From an uncultured SAR116 cluster alpha proteobacterium (GTDB lineage Bacteria > Pseudomonadota > Alphaproteobacteria > Puniceispirillales > Marisalimonadaceae), in contig CACJFI010000009.1 of the NCBI GenBank assembly GCA_902592615.1, positions 1 to 57,400 of the forward strand: 57,400 bases of DNA, read 5' to 3'. Below the pieces are notes generated by a model that saw only the letters and a program-made list of their open reading frames with translations, was not told the origin of the DNA and ran no database searches. Made by a program: the position numbers and the translations under genes. Of the stretch, positions 34,624-44,542 are shown piece by piece; position 1 is the stretch's first letter, and every line of letters starts with the position of its first letter.

Positions 34624-35448
34624 ATGAAAAATACTCAAATATTAATTTTTACAGATCTTGATGGTTCGTTATTAAACCATAATAACTTTGAGTTTAGAGA
34701 GATAAAAAATTTTATTTTAAATTGTATTAAAAATGGAATTAAGATTATACCAAACACTAGTAAAACAAAGTCAGAAATTGAGGTGTTTCTTGATCAATTA
34801 GGGCAAAATCTTCCTTTTGTTGTTGAAAATGGTGCGGCAATACATAATCTCGATCTAGTTCATCGTAAATTCAAATTTAAAAATAACTCTCTTGTATTTA
34901 GTAGATCTGTAAATGAAATTCTAGAGCTATTTGAGAAGCGTATACCTATAGAATTAAAAAAAAGGTGTTCTTTTTTAAAAGATATGAGTTCGATAGAACA
35001 GATGAAAATACTTGGTCTTAATAAAAAATATCTACCATTTGCACTAAATAGAGAATATTCAATGCCGTTAGTTTTTGATGGTTCCAAAGAATTAGTAAAT
35101 AGATTTACTGTTCTTTTAAAAAAAATTGGTATGAAACTCCATGAGGGTGGAAGGATTTATAATATATGTGACGATTGTTCAAAAGGTAAAGCAATGACAA
35201 CATTAGTTGAAAAGTTAAAAAATGATTTTAATTTCAAGTCACATACAATAGTTATAGGGGATAGTCCTAATGATATTTCAATGTTAAATGTTTCCGATCA
35301 ACCTTGTATTATTCCTTTACCAAACAGAAATAATTTATGTCACTTGAAAGATCAAAATATAATTAGAGCAACACAAAGCGCACCACAAGGTTGGGAAGAG
35401 GTGGTTAGAGCTTCGCTTAAAAAAATAAATTTTGAATTAGAAGGATAG
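34624..35448 (+). CDS. HAD-IIB phosphatase, mannosyl/glucosyl-3-phosphoglycerate phosphatase type
   Basis: A 274-residue HAD-superfamily IIB phosphatase. The nucleophile motif is FTDLDGSLL (Asp at the DxD), and motif III/IV is VIGDSPNDISML. MPGP/GpgP-type features include VENGAAIHN and the cap region; it probably dephosphorylates glucosyl-3-phosphoglycerate to glucosylglycerate. This is inferred from the gene order: GpgS starts four bases downstream. The mannosyl version of the pathway would be the alternative, but the synthase neighbour looks like GpgS. Confidence 0.85.
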   Translation: MKNTQILIFTDLDGSLLNHNNFEFREIKNFILNCIKNGIKIIPNTSKTKSEIEVFLDQLGQNLPFVVENGAAIHNLDLVHRKFKFKNNSLVFSRSVNEILELFEKRIPIELKKRCSFLKDMSSIEQMKILGLNKKYLPFALNREYSMPLVFDGSKELVNRFTVLLKKIGMKLHEGGRIYNICDDCSKGKAMTTLVEKLKNDFNFKSHTIVIGDSPNDISMLNVSDQPCIIPLPNRNNLCHLKDQNIIRATQSAPQGWEEVVRASLKKINFELEG

Positions 35449-35452
35449 TAAA

Positions 35453-36691
35453 ATGGGTAGTTTTTATCAAAATGGTATAGTTGCAAATTTACATGATTTT
35501 TCATATGGAACATCTTTGAAAGGAAATTATACAAAAATAGAAAATGACTTAATGAAATTTTCCAAAAATAACCCGATGGAATTAATTCTTCCATGTTTGT
35601 TTTCTGAGATAAGCGGTAAGGCTCTACCCAAAATTATTGATGAAATTAATAAGACTAAATTTTTAAATCATATAGTCATAGGTTTAGATAGGGCAAACAA
35701 AAATCAATACAAAGAATCTTCTAATTTCTTTAAAAACTTGAAAACACCTCATTCCATTCTTTGGAATGATGGACCAAGATTAATGGAACTTGATAATGAA
35801 TTAAAAGAAAAAGGTTTATCACCTAAAGAATTTGGTAAGGGTAGAAATGTTTGGTTTTGCATTGGCATGACCCTAGCTAGGGGTAAGGCGGAATCTATTG
35901 CTTTACATGATTGTGATATCTTAACCTACGAAAAATCTTTGTTAGCAAAACTTTTTTACCCTGTAGCTAATCCAGTTTTTAATTTTCAGTTTTGCAAGGG
36001 ATATTATCCTCGAGTTGCAGATGGAAAAATGAACGGAAGAGTTTCTCGTTTACTTGTTTTTCCTTTACTTCTTGCAATGGAAAAGACAATTGGTCGAAGT
36101 GAATATTTAGATTTTATGAAATCTTTCCGATATCCCTTAGCAGGAGAATTTTCTTTTAGAAGAAACTTATTACCAAGACTAAGAATTCCTTCTGATTGGG
36201 GCTTAGAGATTGGTGTGTTGTCTGAAATGCAACGAAATCATGCTAGCAATAGAATATGCCAAGTTGATTTGGCTCAGAAATATGACCATAAACATCAAGA
36301 CCTTTCAGAAGATGATGATAATGCAGGACTTTCAAGAATGTCTATTGACATTACAAAGGCGTTAATAAGAAAACTTGCAACTCAGGGAAATATTTTTACT
36401 CTAGAGACATTCAGAAGTATTAAAGCAACTTATTATAGGGCGGCACTTGATATGATAGATATATATAGAAGTGATGCACAGATGAATGATTTAAATTATG
36501 ATTCCCATATTGAAGAAAAAACTGTGGAGTTATTTGCTTTAAATATAATGAAGGCTGGGGAAACTTTTTTTGAAAATCCAATGGAGACACCGTTTATTCC
36601 TACGTGGAATAGGGTTTTAAGTGCCATACCAGATTTTTTAGATAGATTAAAATTTAGTGTTGAATTAGATAATGAAGATGTCAGAAATTAA
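35453..36691 (+). CDS. gpgS: Glucosyl-3-phosphoglycerate synthase
   Basis: A GT81-type retaining glycosyltransferase, 412 residues, using a nucleotide-glucose and 3-phosphoglycerate to make glucosyl-3-phosphoglycerate. The metal-binding acidic motif is LHDCDILTYEK, preceded by GKGRNVWFCIGMTLARGKAES, and the acceptor region YPLAGEFSFRRNLLPRLRIPSDWGLEIGVLSEM is characteristic of GpgS. It starts after AAGGA, four bases behind the phosphatase gene and overlapping the phosphorylase gene by 20 bases. Glucosylglycerate is a known compatible solute, especially under nitrogen limitation or salt stress. Confidence 0.92.
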   Translation: MGSFYQNGIVANLHDFSYGTSLKGNYTKIENDLMKFSKNNPMELILPCLFSEISGKALPKIIDEINKTKFLNHIVIGLDRANKNQYKESSNFFKNLKTPHSILWNDGPRLMELDNELKEKGLSPKEFGKGRNVWFCIGMTLARGKAESIALHDCDILTYEKSLLAKLFYPVANPVFNFQFCKGYYPRVADGKMNGRVSRLLVFPLLLAMEKTIGRSEYLDFMKSFRYPLAGEFSFRRNLLPRLRIPSDWGLEIGVLSEMQRNHASNRICQVDLAQKYDHKHQDLSEDDDNAGLSRMSIDITKALIRKLATQGNIFTLETFRSIKATYYRAALDMIDIYRSDAQMNDLNYDSHIEEKTVELFALNIMKAGETFFENPMETPFIPTWNRVLSAIPDFLDRLKFSVELDNEDVRN

Positions 36692-38441
36692 ATTTAAACA
36701 AGATATTAATTTAGATATTTTAAAAAGATTAAACTATATTTATGAAACAATAATTTCTAAAGAAAAAACTTTAGAGTACTCAAAAAAAATTAATAGACTT
36801 ATTAATCATTATAAAAAAACAGAATTTAAAACTGAAACAAAAGATTCGTGGTCTGAAAACACAATATTATTAATTACATATGCCGACAGTATTAGTAAAG
36901 GTATATCAGGCAAAAGCCTTAAAAACTTTGGAGCATTCTACAAAAAATATCTTAAAAATTTTATAAATAGTATTCATTTTCTTCCATTTTTCCCGTCAAG
37001 TGGAGATGGTGGTTTCTCAGTCAAAAATCATTTTCAAATAGATGAAACTTATGGAACATGGAAAGATATAAAAGAACTATCAAAAAATGCTAACATAATG
37101 ACTGATTTAGTTTTAAATCATGCATCTTCCGAAGGTCAGTGGTATAAAAATTTTTTAAAAGAAAAAAGACCAGGAAAAAATTATTTTTACATAGTTGATA
37201 AAGATTATGACTGTAGTAAAGTTATAAGACCACGTGACCATAATCTTCTTTCAGAGATAAAATTTTTAAATGAAAAAAAATTTTTATGGTGTACTTTTAG
37301 TCATGATCAAATTGACTTGAATTTCAGAAATCCCGAAGTTTTACTGGAATTTATTAATTTAATACTAACACTTACTTCGTATGGCATCAAAATTTTTAGA
37401 TTAGACGCAGTTGCATTTATTTGGAAAAAATCTGGAACGACTTGTTTAAATCTCCCACAAACTCACGAGATTATTAAATTATTAAGAGATATTGTAGATC
37501 AATTAGACAAAGATATTATAATTGTTACTGAAACAAATCTACCAAAACAAGAAAACTTGAGTTATTTTGGTAAAAATGATGAGGCTCACTGGGTATACAA
37601 CTTTCCACTACCACCTTTAATAATAAATACTTTTTTATTTGAGGATTCTAGCGCTCTTACAAAATGGAGCATGAAAATGCCACCTGCTCAGATAGGTAAC
37701 GCCTATCTTAATTTTATTGCATCACATGATGGAATTGGAATGAGACCTGCTGAAGGTATTTTAACTGATAAAGAAATAAAAAAAATGCTTCAAAGACTAA
37801 AAAAAAATGGAAGCCAGTTTTCAATGAGAAAATTATCTAATGGTGAGGAAAAAGTATATGAAGCAAATATTTCATTATTTAATGCTCTAAAATTCACAGA
37901 TAATGATGAAAAGGGAAAATTTGACTTAAAAAGATTTATTGCCGCTCATTGTATAATTTTAGCGATTGAGGGAGTTCCAGCTTTTTATTTTAATTCATTG
38001 TTTGCCACAAAAAATGATGAGAAAAGCTTTGATAGTTCAGGAATTAAAAGAAACCTGAATAGATATAAATGGGATTATTCATCTTTAGTTAATTTAATTA
38101 ATAAAAAAAATAGTATTGAAAGTAACAGTTATGAAACATTTAAAAATATTATTTCTATAAGAAAAGAACAGCCTGCTTTCCACCCAAACGCAACCCAATT
38201 CACTCTTAATTTAGATAAAAATATTTTTTCTGTTTGGAGACAAAGTAGAGACAGAAAGCAGAGTATTTTTGCTTTAACAAATGTATCTTTACAAACTGTA
38301 AAATTAAATACCAATAAGATTAACTTAATTGATGATGAACAGTGGTTTGATTTATTAAGCCCAAATAAAAAAATAATAGATGGGAAATTTATAAAACTTA
38401 ATCCATATCAAACTGCGTGGATTACAAATTATAGAGTATAA
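36672..38441 (+). CDS. GH13_18 phosphorylase, probably glucosylglycerate phosphorylase
   Basis: A 589-residue (alpha/beta)8-barrel of the sucrose phosphorylase group. The catalytic nucleophile Asp is in IFRLDAVAF, the acid/base Glu is in VTETNLP, and the transition-state stabiliser Asp is in ASHDGIG. HFLPFFPSSGDGGFSVKNHF is the signature of this group. Given the adjacent GpgS and phosphatase, the likely reaction is phosphorolysis of glucosylglycerate to glucose 1-phosphate and glycerate. Sucrose phosphorylase is the main alternative. Start at ATG 36672 or 36678; it overlaps the synthase gene, so synthesis and recycling are co-transcribed. Confidence 0.87.
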   Translation: MKMSEIKFKQDINLDILKRLNYIYETIISKEKTLEYSKKINRLINHYKKTEFKTETKDSWSENTILLITYADSISKGISGKSLKNFGAFYKKYLKNFINSIHFLPFFPSSGDGGFSVKNHFQIDETYGTWKDIKELSKNANIMTDLVLNHASSEGQWYKNFLKEKRPGKNYFYIVDKDYDCSKVIRPRDHNLLSEIKFLNEKKFLWCTFSHDQIDLNFRNPEVLLEFINLILTLTSYGIKIFRLDAVAFIWKKSGTTCLNLPQTHEIIKLLRDIVDQLDKDIIIVTETNLPKQENLSYFGKNDEAHWVYNFPLPPLIINTFLFEDSSALTKWSMKMPPAQIGNAYLNFIASHDGIGMRPAEGILTDKEIKKMLQRLKKNGSQFSMRKLSNGEEKVYEANISLFNALKFTDNDEKGKFDLKRFIAAHCIILAIEGVPAFYFNSLFATKNDEKSFDSSGIKRNLNRYKWDYSSLVNLINKKNSIESNSYETFKNIISIRKEQPAFHPNATQFTLNLDKNIFSVWRQSRDRKQSIFALTNVSLQTVKLNTNKINLIDDEQWFDLLSPNKKIIDGKFIKLNPYQTAWITNYRV

Positions 38442-38450
38442 AGCTAAATT

Positions 38451-39071
38451 TTAATTTAAGGATAAGCCACCTTGTTCATTGAGAAAAGATGTTATTGAGT
38501 CTACACCAGTATTATTCCTCATCTGACCAAAAACATAAGGTAATTTATTTCTAGCTATCTCAACATCATTTTTCATTTGATCAAGATCAACTCCAACGTG
38601 TGGGGCAAGATCAGTTTTATTTACAAGCAAAAAATCTGATTTTGTAATAGCAGGCCCTCCTTTTCTAGGAATATCACCGCCCATTCCTACATCAATTACA
38701 TAAATAGATAAATCTACCAATTCAGGGCTAAAAGTTGCAGCTAAATTATCACCTCCTGATTCAATTAATATTAATTCTAAGTCAGGAAATTTTTCTTTTA
38801 ATTCATCGACTGCTAACAAGTTAATTGAAGCATCTTCTCTTATAGCGGTATGTGGACATCCACCTGTTTCAACTCCTTTAATTCTTTCCAAAGGAAGTGC
38901 CTGAGCTTTCATAAGATATTCTGCATCCTCAATTGTATAAATATCATTAGAAATAACTGCCATTGAGACTTTTTTAGAAAGTCTTTTGCATAAAGCTTCT
39001 GTTAAACTAGTTTTCCCTGCACCTACAGGACCTCCAATTCCTACTTTAAGTGGTCCAAAGTTATTAATCAT
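38451..39071 (-). CDS. ureG: Urease accessory GTPase UreG
   Basis: GTPase that drives nickel delivery to apo-urease within the UreDFG complex. The P-loop is [11 protein letters not shown] near the N-terminus; the metal-binding Cys-Pro-His is in [12 protein letters not shown], and the switch-like [17 protein letters not shown] and guanine-specificity [10 protein letters not shown] motifs are present. 206 residues is normal. The gene overlaps ureF by four bases (ATGA) and closes the operon. It converges with the phosphorylase gene, with nine bases between them. Confidence 0.97.
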   Translation of the reverse strand: MINNFGPLKVGIGGPVGAGKTSLTEALCKRLSKKVSMAVISNDIYTIEDAEYLMKAQALPLERIKGVETGGCPHTAIREDASINLLAVDELKEKFPDLELILIESGGDNLAATFSPELVDLSIYVIDVGMGGDIPRKGGPAITKSDFLLVNKTDLAPHVGVDLDQMKNDVEIARNKLPYVFGQMRNNTGVDSITSFLNEQGGLSLN

Positions 39072-39724
39072 GTTTGATATATCCTATTATTTAATGTTTC
39101 ATGATACATGCTACTTAAGTCAGACAAAAAAGCAGAACTTCCTAAATTACTGACTTTTGCAATTTTATAATTGTTTGCTTGTTTTTTAATATCTGGCAAA
39201 AAATTAATAAGAATTTTCTGTCCCTCGCTTTGACCTAAGGGAATGTGTTTAATTCCAACGTTAATAAGATTTGAAACAAAACTCTGTAGAAAAGCAATTA
39301 ATAATTTTTCTAAAGGTATTTTGAAATATAAACCAGCTTTACCAATAGCTATTGGATAAGCTAAATTTTTATCAATTTTATAACCCCAATTTTCTTTAAT
39401 ATTTTTACAAAAAGCTTTTCCTAAACTTAAAGTTTCAATCCATCTCTCTTTAGAAGGGCAAAGAGCAAAAGCAAGTTCATTTACTTCTTCACCATTATAA
39501 GCATTGCCAAGTAAAATGCAGTCGGTTTTCCCAGCACCATTAACTATTAAATGTTTTATCCATTCTTCTAAACTAATCTTATCAAATACAAATTCATATT
39601 CAATTGCTGCTTCTAAACCATGAGAAAAGTTAAAGCTACCAACAGGAAAACTTGGTGAAAACCAAGAAAATAGTAACTGATGATAATCAAAAATTTGTTG
39701 TTTTTGTCTAATGTTTGTGTCCAT
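39068..39724 (-). CDS. ureF: Urease accessory protein UreF
   Basis: All-helical accessory protein that joins UreD and UreG during nickel insertion. The 218-residue product has the diagnostic [19 protein letters not shown] opening and [22 protein letters not shown] near residues 158-178. It overlaps ureG by four bases and ureE by 17 bases, so translation is coupled across the three genes. Confidence 0.93.
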   Translation of the reverse strand: MDTNIRQKQQIFDYHQLLFSWFSPSFPVGSFNFSHGLEAAIEYEFVFDKISLEEWIKHLIVNGAGKTDCILLGNAYNGEEVNELAFALCPSKERWIETLSLGKAFCKNIKENWGYKIDKNLAYPIAIGKAGLYFKIPLEKLLIAFLQSFVSNLINVGIKHIPLGQSEGQKILINFLPDIKKQANNYKIAKVSNLGSSAFLSDLSSMYHETLNNRIYQT

Positions 39725-40148
39725 GAGTTCTACCTAAACCATATGCGCCACCTTCTGGATTAAATTCTTCTTTTACTTTTTTTATGGATCCACCCAGCTT
39801 TATGATTAGATTTTCAATAACTTTATCAACTTGTATTAAAAGTCTTTCATCTTCAATTTGGCATGGAATATGTCTGTTGCCAATATGCCAAGTTATTTTC
39901 ATAAGGTTATTACTTTTAATTTCTAATAATTCTTCCTCAGCAGATTGAATTAAAATGATAGATCCATTATCAAGTAAAAATCCATCATTTTTTTTTAAAG
40001 AAACCGTCTCGGATAAATTTACTAAAAATCCAAAATTATTATCTGAAACTAGCTTTTTTCTTCTTATAAACCTTTGATCATAAGTTAAGGTTATAGTGTC
40101 TTCTATTTTTTTATTTTCTGGATTGACTAAAATTTTCTCTGAAATCAT
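39708..40148 (-). CDS. ureE: Urease accessory nickel chaperone UreE
   Basis: A 146-residue protein with the two UreE domains: an N-terminal beta domain (ITLTYDQRFIRRKKLVSDN) and a C-terminal ferredoxin-like metal-binding domain containing WHIGNRHIPCQIE. The C-terminal tail is GRTHGHKH, a short His cluster instead of the long His-rich tails of some enteric UreE; Ni storage is therefore likely limited. It starts eight bases after the ureC stop. Confidence 0.93.
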   Translation of the reverse strand: MISEKILVNPENKKIEDTITLTYDQRFIRRKKLVSDNNFGFLVNLSETVSLKKNDGFLLDNGSIILIQSAEEELLEIKSNNLMKITWHIGNRHIPCQIEDERLLIQVDKVIENLIIKLGGSIKKVKEEFNPEGGAYGLGRTHGHKH

Positions 40149-40156
40149 TATTTTCT

Positions 40157-41866
40157 CTAAAATAAAAAATATCTCTGAGCCATAGGTAATTCTGTAGCTG
40201 GCTCGCAGGTAAGAATTTCCCCATCAGCTGTAACCTCATATGTTTCAGGATCAACAGAAATATCTGGGCAATAATTATTATAAACCATATCTTTTTTGGA
40301 GATATCTCTTGTTTTTTCCACCGCAATATTATTTTTAGCAAGTTTTAATGAGTCTAAACTTCCAGACTTAATAGAATCTTTACTTACAAAAGTAATTGAG
40401 GATGTCTCTAGAGATCTTCCATAAGAAGAAAACATTGGTCTTGTATGTACAGGTTGTGGAGTTGGAATTGATGCGTTAGGATCACCCATTTGAGCACACG
40501 CAATGCTTCCACCAAGGATCACAATCTCCGGCTTTACACCAAAAAAAGCTGGATCCCATATCACAATATCAGCTCTTTTACCTTCAGTAATTGAACCTAT
40601 ATGATTAGATAAACCGTGAGTTATAGCTGGATTAATTGTATATTTAGCTAAATATCTCTTAACTCTTACATTATCATTATCACCCTTTTCTTGTTGTAGA
40701 CGACCTCTTTGAACTTTCATTTTGTGAGCTGTTTGCCAAGTTCTGATAATAACTTCTCCAACCCTTCCCATTGCTTGACTGTCAGAGGCTATAATTGAAA
40801 AGGCACCTAAATCATGAAGAATATCCTCTGCAGCTATGGTCTCTTTTCTTATCCTGCTTTCGGCAAAGGCAACGTCTTCTGGAATTGACTTATCTAAATG
40901 ATGACATACCATAAGCATATCCAAATGCTCTTCTAAAGTATTTATAGTATAGGGTCTTGTTGGATTAGTTGATGATGGTATTACATTTTCGTTTCCGCAC
41001 ACTTTTATTATGTCAGGAGCATGTCCTCCACCAGCACCTTCAGTATGAAAGGCATGAATTGTTCTATTATTAATTGCTTTTATAGTATTTTCTACAAATC
41101 CACTTTCATTCAATGTATCTGTATGTATCATTACTTGAACATCCATTTTGTCAGCTACATTTAGACAGTTATCTATAGCACCAGGTGTAGTTCCCCAATC
41201 TTCGTGCAATTTGAGTGCGCAAGCTCCAGCATTTACCTGTTCAATTAATCCTTCTGGTTTAGAAGAATTGCCTTTACCAGCAAATGCAAGATTCATAGAA
41301 AAAGCATCCGCTGATTGTATCATTTTACCTATATGCCAAGATCCAGGTGTGCATGTTGTTGCCAATGTTCCATGAGCAGGTCCAGTACCACCTCCTAGCA
41401 TTGTTGTTAAACCTGAATGCAGAGCATCATCAATTTGTTGAGGACATATATAGTGTATGTGAGAATCAAATCCTCCTGCTGTAATGATTTTACCCTCACC
41501 TGCTATTATTTCTGTACCAGGTCCAATAATAATATCAATTTTTGGTTGGGTATCAGGATTTCCAGACTTTCCAATTTTTTGAATAATACCATCTTTAATT
41601 CCAATATCGGCTTTAAATATTCCATTTACATCAACAATTAGTGCGTTTGTAATAACTGTGTCAACGGCGCCATCCTTTCTTGTGATTTGTGATTGGCCCA
41701 TACCGTCTCTAATTACTTTTCCACCACCAAATTTCACTTCCTCTCCATATACAGTTAAATCATTTTCAACTTCTATAAATAAGTCTGTGTCAGCCAACCT
41801 AACTTTATCACCAGTCGTAGGGCCAAACATTTCTGCATATGATGATCTTGTTATTTTTGAACTCAT
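40157..41866 (-). CDS. ureC: Urease alpha subunit
   Basis: Catalytic subunit hydrolysing urea to ammonia and carbamate at a Ni-Ni centre. Key segments are all present: [14 protein letters not shown] (Ni ligands), [17 protein letters not shown] (carbamylated Lys), [12 protein letters not shown] and [14 protein letters not shown] (His ligands), [20 protein letters not shown] (active-site flap with His) and [13 protein letters not shown]. The 569-residue length is usual. Its start codon overlaps the ureB stop by one base. The gene is intact and likely active. Confidence 0.98.
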   Translation of the reverse strand: MSSKITRSSYAEMFGPTTGDKVRLADTDLFIEVENDLTVYGEEVKFGGGKVIRDGMGQSQITRKDGAVDTVITNALIVDVNGIFKADIGIKDGIIQKIGKSGNPDTQPKIDIIIGPGTEIIAGEGKIITAGGFDSHIHYICPQQIDDALHSGLTTMLGGGTGPAHGTLATTCTPGSWHIGKMIQSADAFSMNLAFAGKGNSSKPEGLIEQVNAGACALKLHEDWGTTPGAIDNCLNVADKMDVQVMIHTDTLNESGFVENTIKAINNRTIHAFHTEGAGGGHAPDIIKVCGNENVIPSSTNPTRPYTINTLEEHLDMLMVCHHLDKSIPEDVAFAESRIRKETIAAEDILHDLGAFSIIASDSQAMGRVGEVIIRTWQTAHKMKVQRGRLQQEKGDNDNVRVKRYLAKYTINPAITHGLSNHIGSITEGKRADIVIWDPAFFGVKPEIVILGGSIACAQMGDPNASIPTPQPVHTRPMFSSYGRSLETSSITFVSKDSIKSGSLDSLKLAKNNIAVEKTRDISKKDMVYNNYCPDISVDPETYEVTADGEILTCEPATELPMAQRYFLF

Positions 41867-42171
41867 TACAAGGCTCCCATAATTTTCTGATTAAACCCAA
41901 AGATATTTTTATTACCTTTGATATTGATTAAATTTACCTCTCTTGTCTGACCTGGTTCAAAGCGAACTGCGGTTCCAGCTGCAATATCTAGCCTCATTCC
42001 TTTTGTTTTATCTCTGTCAAAAGATAAAAATTCGTTTGTTTCGTAAAAGTGATAGTGGCTACCAACTTGGATTGGTCTATCTCCTGTGTTAGAAACTTTT
42101 ATCTTTAAAGCATCAGAATCTTTATTTAAAACTATTTCATCAGATTTTGTAATAATTTCTCCAGGTATCAT
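41866..42171 (-). CDS. ureB: Urease beta subunit
   Basis: Structural subunit of urease, about 101 residues. It has [21 protein letters not shown] and [18 protein letters not shown], both family hallmarks. The frame also opens at an ATG at 42183, but the GGAG six bases before the ATG at 42171 and the family start M-I-P-G-E make 42171 the better start. In this operon beta and gamma are separate genes, as in most bacteria (not fused as in Helicobacter). Confidence 0.95.
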   Translation of the reverse strand: MIPGEIITKSDEIVLNKDSDALKIKVSNTGDRPIQVGSHYHFYETNEFLSFDRDKTKGMRLDIAAGTAVRFEPGQTREVNLINIKGNKNIFGFNQKIMGAL

Positions 42172-42182
42172 ATAGATCTCCA

Positions 42183-42485
42183 TTATCTTATAGGATGATG
42201 AACTGTGACTAATTTTGTGCCATCGGGAAATGTGGCTTCAACTTGAACTTCATGTATCATTTCAGGAATCCCATTCATACATTCATCTTTTTTTACAACA
42301 TGAGCTCCAGCTTCCATTAAGTCTGCAACGGTGCGTCCTTCTCTAGCCCCTTCAACAACAAAATCTGATATTATAGCTATTGCCTCAGGATAGTTAAGTT
42401 TTATTCCTCTACTTTTCCTATTTCTTGCAACTATTGCAGCTAAGCTAATTAAGAGTTTATCTTTTTCTCTAGGTGATAATTTCAT
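42183..42485 (-). CDS. ureA: Urease gamma subunit
   Basis: The smallest structural urease subunit, 100 residues. It begins [19 protein letters not shown] and contains [21 protein letters not shown] and [20 protein letters not shown], both strongly conserved. GGGAG sits just before the ATG on the minus strand. It follows ureD by nine bases. Confidence 0.97.
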   Translation of the reverse strand: MKLSPREKDKLLISLAAIVARNRKSRGIKLNYPEAIAIISDFVVEGAREGRTVADLMEAGAHVVKKDECMNGIPEMIHEVQVEATFPDGTKLVTVHHPIR

Positions 42486-42494
42486 GTTTTCTCC

Positions 42495-43304
42495 CTAACT
42501 GTTCCATACTTTTGGAATGTTATTATCAGCGAGTAATAATATTAAATTTTTTTGCATTGATTTCAAATCATATGCATCTTTGGCAACCATTCTGACTAAA
42601 ATTTTATCATTCCATATAGAATGAGACAACAAAACTGTTTCTGAGTTTTTTAGAATTGCAGGTAAACTATTCTGACAAGAAAATAGTTTTTTTCCGTAAA
42701 TAAAAATATTTGATATTGCAACTCCATCCCTAGCTGAAGCAATATTAGAGAGAGTTTCTTTAATATTACCACTTAAATGTAATGCTTCAGCGTGAATCAA
42801 ATTTTTATTGACTTTTATTCTCCAATTATCATTGAAATAACCCTTTTCAAGATATTCACCCATAGCTGTTCTTCCAAATATTGTAGTTTCAGCTAATATA
42901 AAATTGGAATTTTGACTTAAATTTACTTCAATGTTTCTATCAAAATTACAGTTGTTAAATAAAATTAATTCTTGTGGTATCCAAAATAGATTACTTGTGT
43001 CATCAACTGTTAAAGTAATTTTAATTTTAGCCATTTCATTAAATCCCTTATAAGCTCTTTCTGCAGTTTGAGTAGTTAAAAAAATTTTGGATTTATTGAT
43101 AATTTCAAAATCATAAGCAAAATTATCACCACTTGTAATTCCACCAGCGGTGTTAACTAAAACTAATTCTTTAAATTTTTGTGAAGATTTAGGATAAAAC
43201 ACTTTTGCAGAACCTGATTGGTAAAAGCGATGTATTTCATTATTGTTTATTTTAACATTTATATTACCGCGAGCTCTTTGAAAGGTTGTTTTTTTATTTA
43301 ACAT
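42495..43304 (-). CDS. ureD: Urease accessory protein UreD
   Basis: Scaffold of the urease activation complex (called UreH in some organisms). The 269-residue protein has the typical KELVLVNTAGGITSGDNF, LTTQTAERAYKG and WIPQELILFNNCNF segments. It is the first gene of the operon, so the promoter should be in the about 50-base AT-rich stretch up to the MBL gene, or farther up if the MBL gene is co-transcribed. No urea or nickel transporter gene is present beside the operon. Confidence 0.93.
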   Translation of the reverse strand: MLNKKTTFQRARGNINVKINNNEIHRFYQSGSAKVFYPKSSQKFKELVLVNTAGGITSGDNFAYDFEIINKSKIFLTTQTAERAYKGFNEMAKIKITLTVDDTSNLFWIPQELILFNNCNFDRNIEVNLSQNSNFILAETTIFGRTAMGEYLEKGYFNDNWRIKVNKNLIHAEALHLSGNIKETLSNIASARDGVAISNIFIYGKKLFSCQNSLPAILKNSETVLLSHSIWNDKILVRMVAKDAYDLKSMQKNLILLLADNNIPKVWNS

Positions 43305-43358
43305 TTATATGTTGATACCTTTCGTTAGTTTTTTATTATAATTTTAATTTCTTTATGG

Positions 43359-44372
43359 TCATATTTTAGAATAATGAACTGTTCCGCGCTCATCAACTTT
43401 ACTTTTGGCTTGATTGGTTACATCTAGGTGGATTAGATGAGCTCTTGCTTCTCCAATTGCAAAGTGCATTTGTTCATCACCTATTTTTCTGTCAAAAATA
43501 ATTTCTATAGAATCCATAATAGTTATACTTCTTTCGTTTAAGGCATTTAATATTAAACTCAACCTATGATGATGATGTTTAATTAAGTCTTTGGCTCTGT
43601 CATCGCCATTTGTAAATGGCCAATCATGACAAGGAAATACTTTAGTATCTGGTTCTATGGACGATATTTCATTAAGATATTTAAAATATCCACCTAATCT
43701 ATCATCTAGTGGATCAAAGAAATTATCAGATATATTTGGTGAAATCCTTGGTAAAAGAAAATCTCCTGAAAGGTATAACTTTCTTTTATCATCCAGCAAA
43801 GAAATATGTTCAGGTGAGTGACCGGAATCTGTTCTAGCTATCCATAAACCATCAATGGACTCAATTTCGTGCCCAGCTTTAATGATTTCAAATTCAGGTA
43901 ATTCATATACTCTATTTTTATAAAGTCTTGTTGCAGGGCCCTTTGCCAGAATATCTTCTTCACTCATCCCAGCTCTTACAAAAACATTGCGAAAAATTTT
44001 TGCATATTCATCATTTGGCATTGATCTAAAAGTATTTGCAGTGAATAATTCTTTTTCTGTTGTATAACATTTAATATCTAATTTTTTTTGAAGCCAGCCG
44101 GCCATTCCAATATGATCAGGGTGATAATGTGTAATTAATAAACCTGCAAATTTTTTAGATTTTAATGGACCATTTATAAGTGCTTCCCAATGTTTTTCAG
44201 AATGTTCAGATTTTAGGCCAGCATCTAAAATTAAAAATCCCTTTGGAGTATCCATTAAAAATAAATTTACATGATTTAATCTAAAAGGAAGCTCAAAATG
44301 TACCCAATATAAATCAGAAGCGATTTGAGTCAATTCACCAAATTTAGGTTTATCAATTTCTAGTTTCATCAT
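43359..44372 (-). CDS. MBL-fold metallo-hydrolase
   Basis: Metallo-beta-lactamase superfamily enzyme of 337 residues. The zinc motif HxHxDH is THYHPDHIGMAGW; further ligands are likely in TDSGHSPEHISLL (His), YLSGDFLLP (Asp) and FPCHDWPF (His), matching glyoxalase-II-like/RNase-type members. A C-terminal helical region includes HHHHRLSLIL. It may hydrolyse a thioester or CoA ester given the CoA-transferase divergently encoded next to it; substrate unknown. The start is an ATG pair (residues 1-2). Confidence 0.85.
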   Translation of the reverse strand: MMKLEIDKPKFGELTQIASDLYWVHFELPFRLNHVNLFLMDTPKGFLILDAGLKSEHSEKHWEALINGPLKSKKFAGLLITHYHPDHIGMAGWLQKKLDIKCYTTEKELFTANTFRSMPNDEYAKIFRNVFVRAGMSEEDILAKGPATRLYKNRVYELPEFEIIKAGHEIESIDGLWIARTDSGHSPEHISLLDDKRKLYLSGDFLLPRISPNISDNFFDPLDDRLGGYFKYLNEISSIEPDTKVFPCHDWPFTNGDDRAKDLIKHHHHRLSLILNALNERSITIMDSIEIIFDRKIGDEQMHFAIGEARAHLIHLDVTNQAKSKVDERGTVHYSKI

Positions 44373-44542
44373 TTATTGCTCGTCAAGAATTATCGTGGTA
44401 ATTTTTATTTAAGAAGTTAAGAATATACATTAAATCTAAATTAGATCTAGCAAATCTAAAATATAATTTTAAAAATGAAAAAATAAACTTTTTAGCGTAT
44501 ATTTTTATACTATCAAATAGATTAAACATTAAGAGATAAATT

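Noticed and set aside
41148-41882. Three plus-strand open frames of about 75 residues across ureC
   Set aside because: They lie opposite highly conserved urease alpha coding sequence and have no ribosome binding sites or recognisable domains.
44434-44446. ATCTAA-A-TTAGAT inverted repeat in the MBL/CoA-transferase divergent region
   Set aside because: Short, AT-rich and expected by chance at this base composition; no second element supports it.
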